Source of the DNA: an uncultured Bacilli bacterium
GTDB taxonomy: Bacteria > Bacillota_I > Bacilli_A > RF39 > UBA660
DNA length: 5,780 bases
Direction: 5' to 3'
Assembly (NCBI GenBank): GCA_944363745.1
Contig: CALVVD010000065.1
Location: forward strand, 1 to 5,780
Positions 5,690-5,780 of this stretch are shown here, piece after piece. Each line of letters starts with the position of its first letter. The first letter of the stretch is position 1. The translations under genes were made by a program, and so were the position numbers. The notes under the pieces were generated by a model. That model ran no database searches and had not been told where the DNA came from. It was given only the letters and a program-made list of their open reading frames with translations.

Positions 5690-5704
5690 TGATATGTCAG
5701 TTTT

Positions 5705-5780
5705 GGCGAGATAGCTCAGTTGGCTAGAGCGCTCGGTTCATACCCGAAAGGTCGAGGGTTCGAATCCCCCTCTCGCTACC
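5705..5780 (+). tRNA. tRNA-Met (anticodon CAT), elongator type, truncated by the window end
   Basis: The acceptor GGCGAGA/TCTCGCT has a G1-U72 wobble, as in the Bacillus elongator tRNA-Met. The D arm is GCTC/GAGC. The anticodon loop TTCATAC gives anticodon CAT. The variable loop is AGGTC, the T loop TTCGAAT, the discriminator A, and CC of the CCA end is present; the final A falls outside. The body closely resembles elongator Met rather than initiator or lysidine-type Ile tRNA. Two stem positions are A-C mismatches: 27-43 in the anticodon stem and 50-64 in the T stem. More tRNA genes may follow beyond the window. Confidence 0.93.

Noticed and set aside
1..5780. Mobile element, CRISPR array or defence island
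   Set aside because: No transposase, integrase, direct repeat array, target-site duplication or nuclease/defence domain is visible; the tRNA genes are intact and no attachment-site duplication of their 3' ends appears in the window.

Overview
This is a compact, strongly A+T-rich stretch of a low-GC Gram-positive chromosome. Three things point to Bacillota, probably an AT-rich Bacilli/Erysipelotrichia-like or RF39-like gut lineage (the lineage is inference): a glmS self-cleaving ribozyme in front of glmS, a class B sortase, and CCA-encoding tRNA genes of Bacillus-like form. The genetic code looks standard. Trp is always TGG, and one gene ends in TGA at a position that coincides with a terminator hairpin, so this is not the Mycoplasma code 4.

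Layout, left to right. Bases 1-46 are probably the last codons of a + strand gene that ends at a bidirectional terminator (48-74). A class B sortase gene runs leftward from 751 to 53. Divergent from it is a gene (884-2191) for a membrane-anchored, Asn-rich extracytoplasmic protein that I cannot name. It converges, through a shared terminator at 2193-2217, on a leftward gene (2203-2754) for a small cytoplasmic transglutaminase-like protein. That gene lies 25 bp downstream of a tRNA-Arg(CCG) gene (2780-2856) and probably shares its transcript. A short divergent promoter region (2857-2946) then separates the leftward tRNA from the rightward glmS unit. The glmS unit has a promoter, a glmS ribozyme (about 2981-3111), full-length glmS (3123-4925), and a kinase-like gene (4954-5652) 28 bp downstream with no terminator between. 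After a strong terminator (5651-5679), an elongator tRNA-Met(CAT) begins at 5705 and runs off the window one base short of its CCA end.

How the genes relate. GlmS makes glucosamine-6-phosphate, the entry metabolite for peptidoglycan and other amino-sugar polymers. The ribozyme in its leader closes a feedback loop by cleaving the mRNA when that product is abundant. Sortase B and the anchored Asn-rich protein are both surface or envelope proteins, but I see no sorting signal linking them. The kinase-like protein and the transglutaminase-like protein are recognisable by fold motifs only, and their substrates are unknown.

I see no mobile element, CRISPR array, phage gene or obvious defence system. 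The most interesting aspects are structural: stop codons and a promoter -35 element lie inside terminator hairpins, a tRNA and an mRNA appear to share a transcript, the glmS ribozyme has a reduced AU-rich P4 region, and a divergent kinase-like gene is coupled to glmS.
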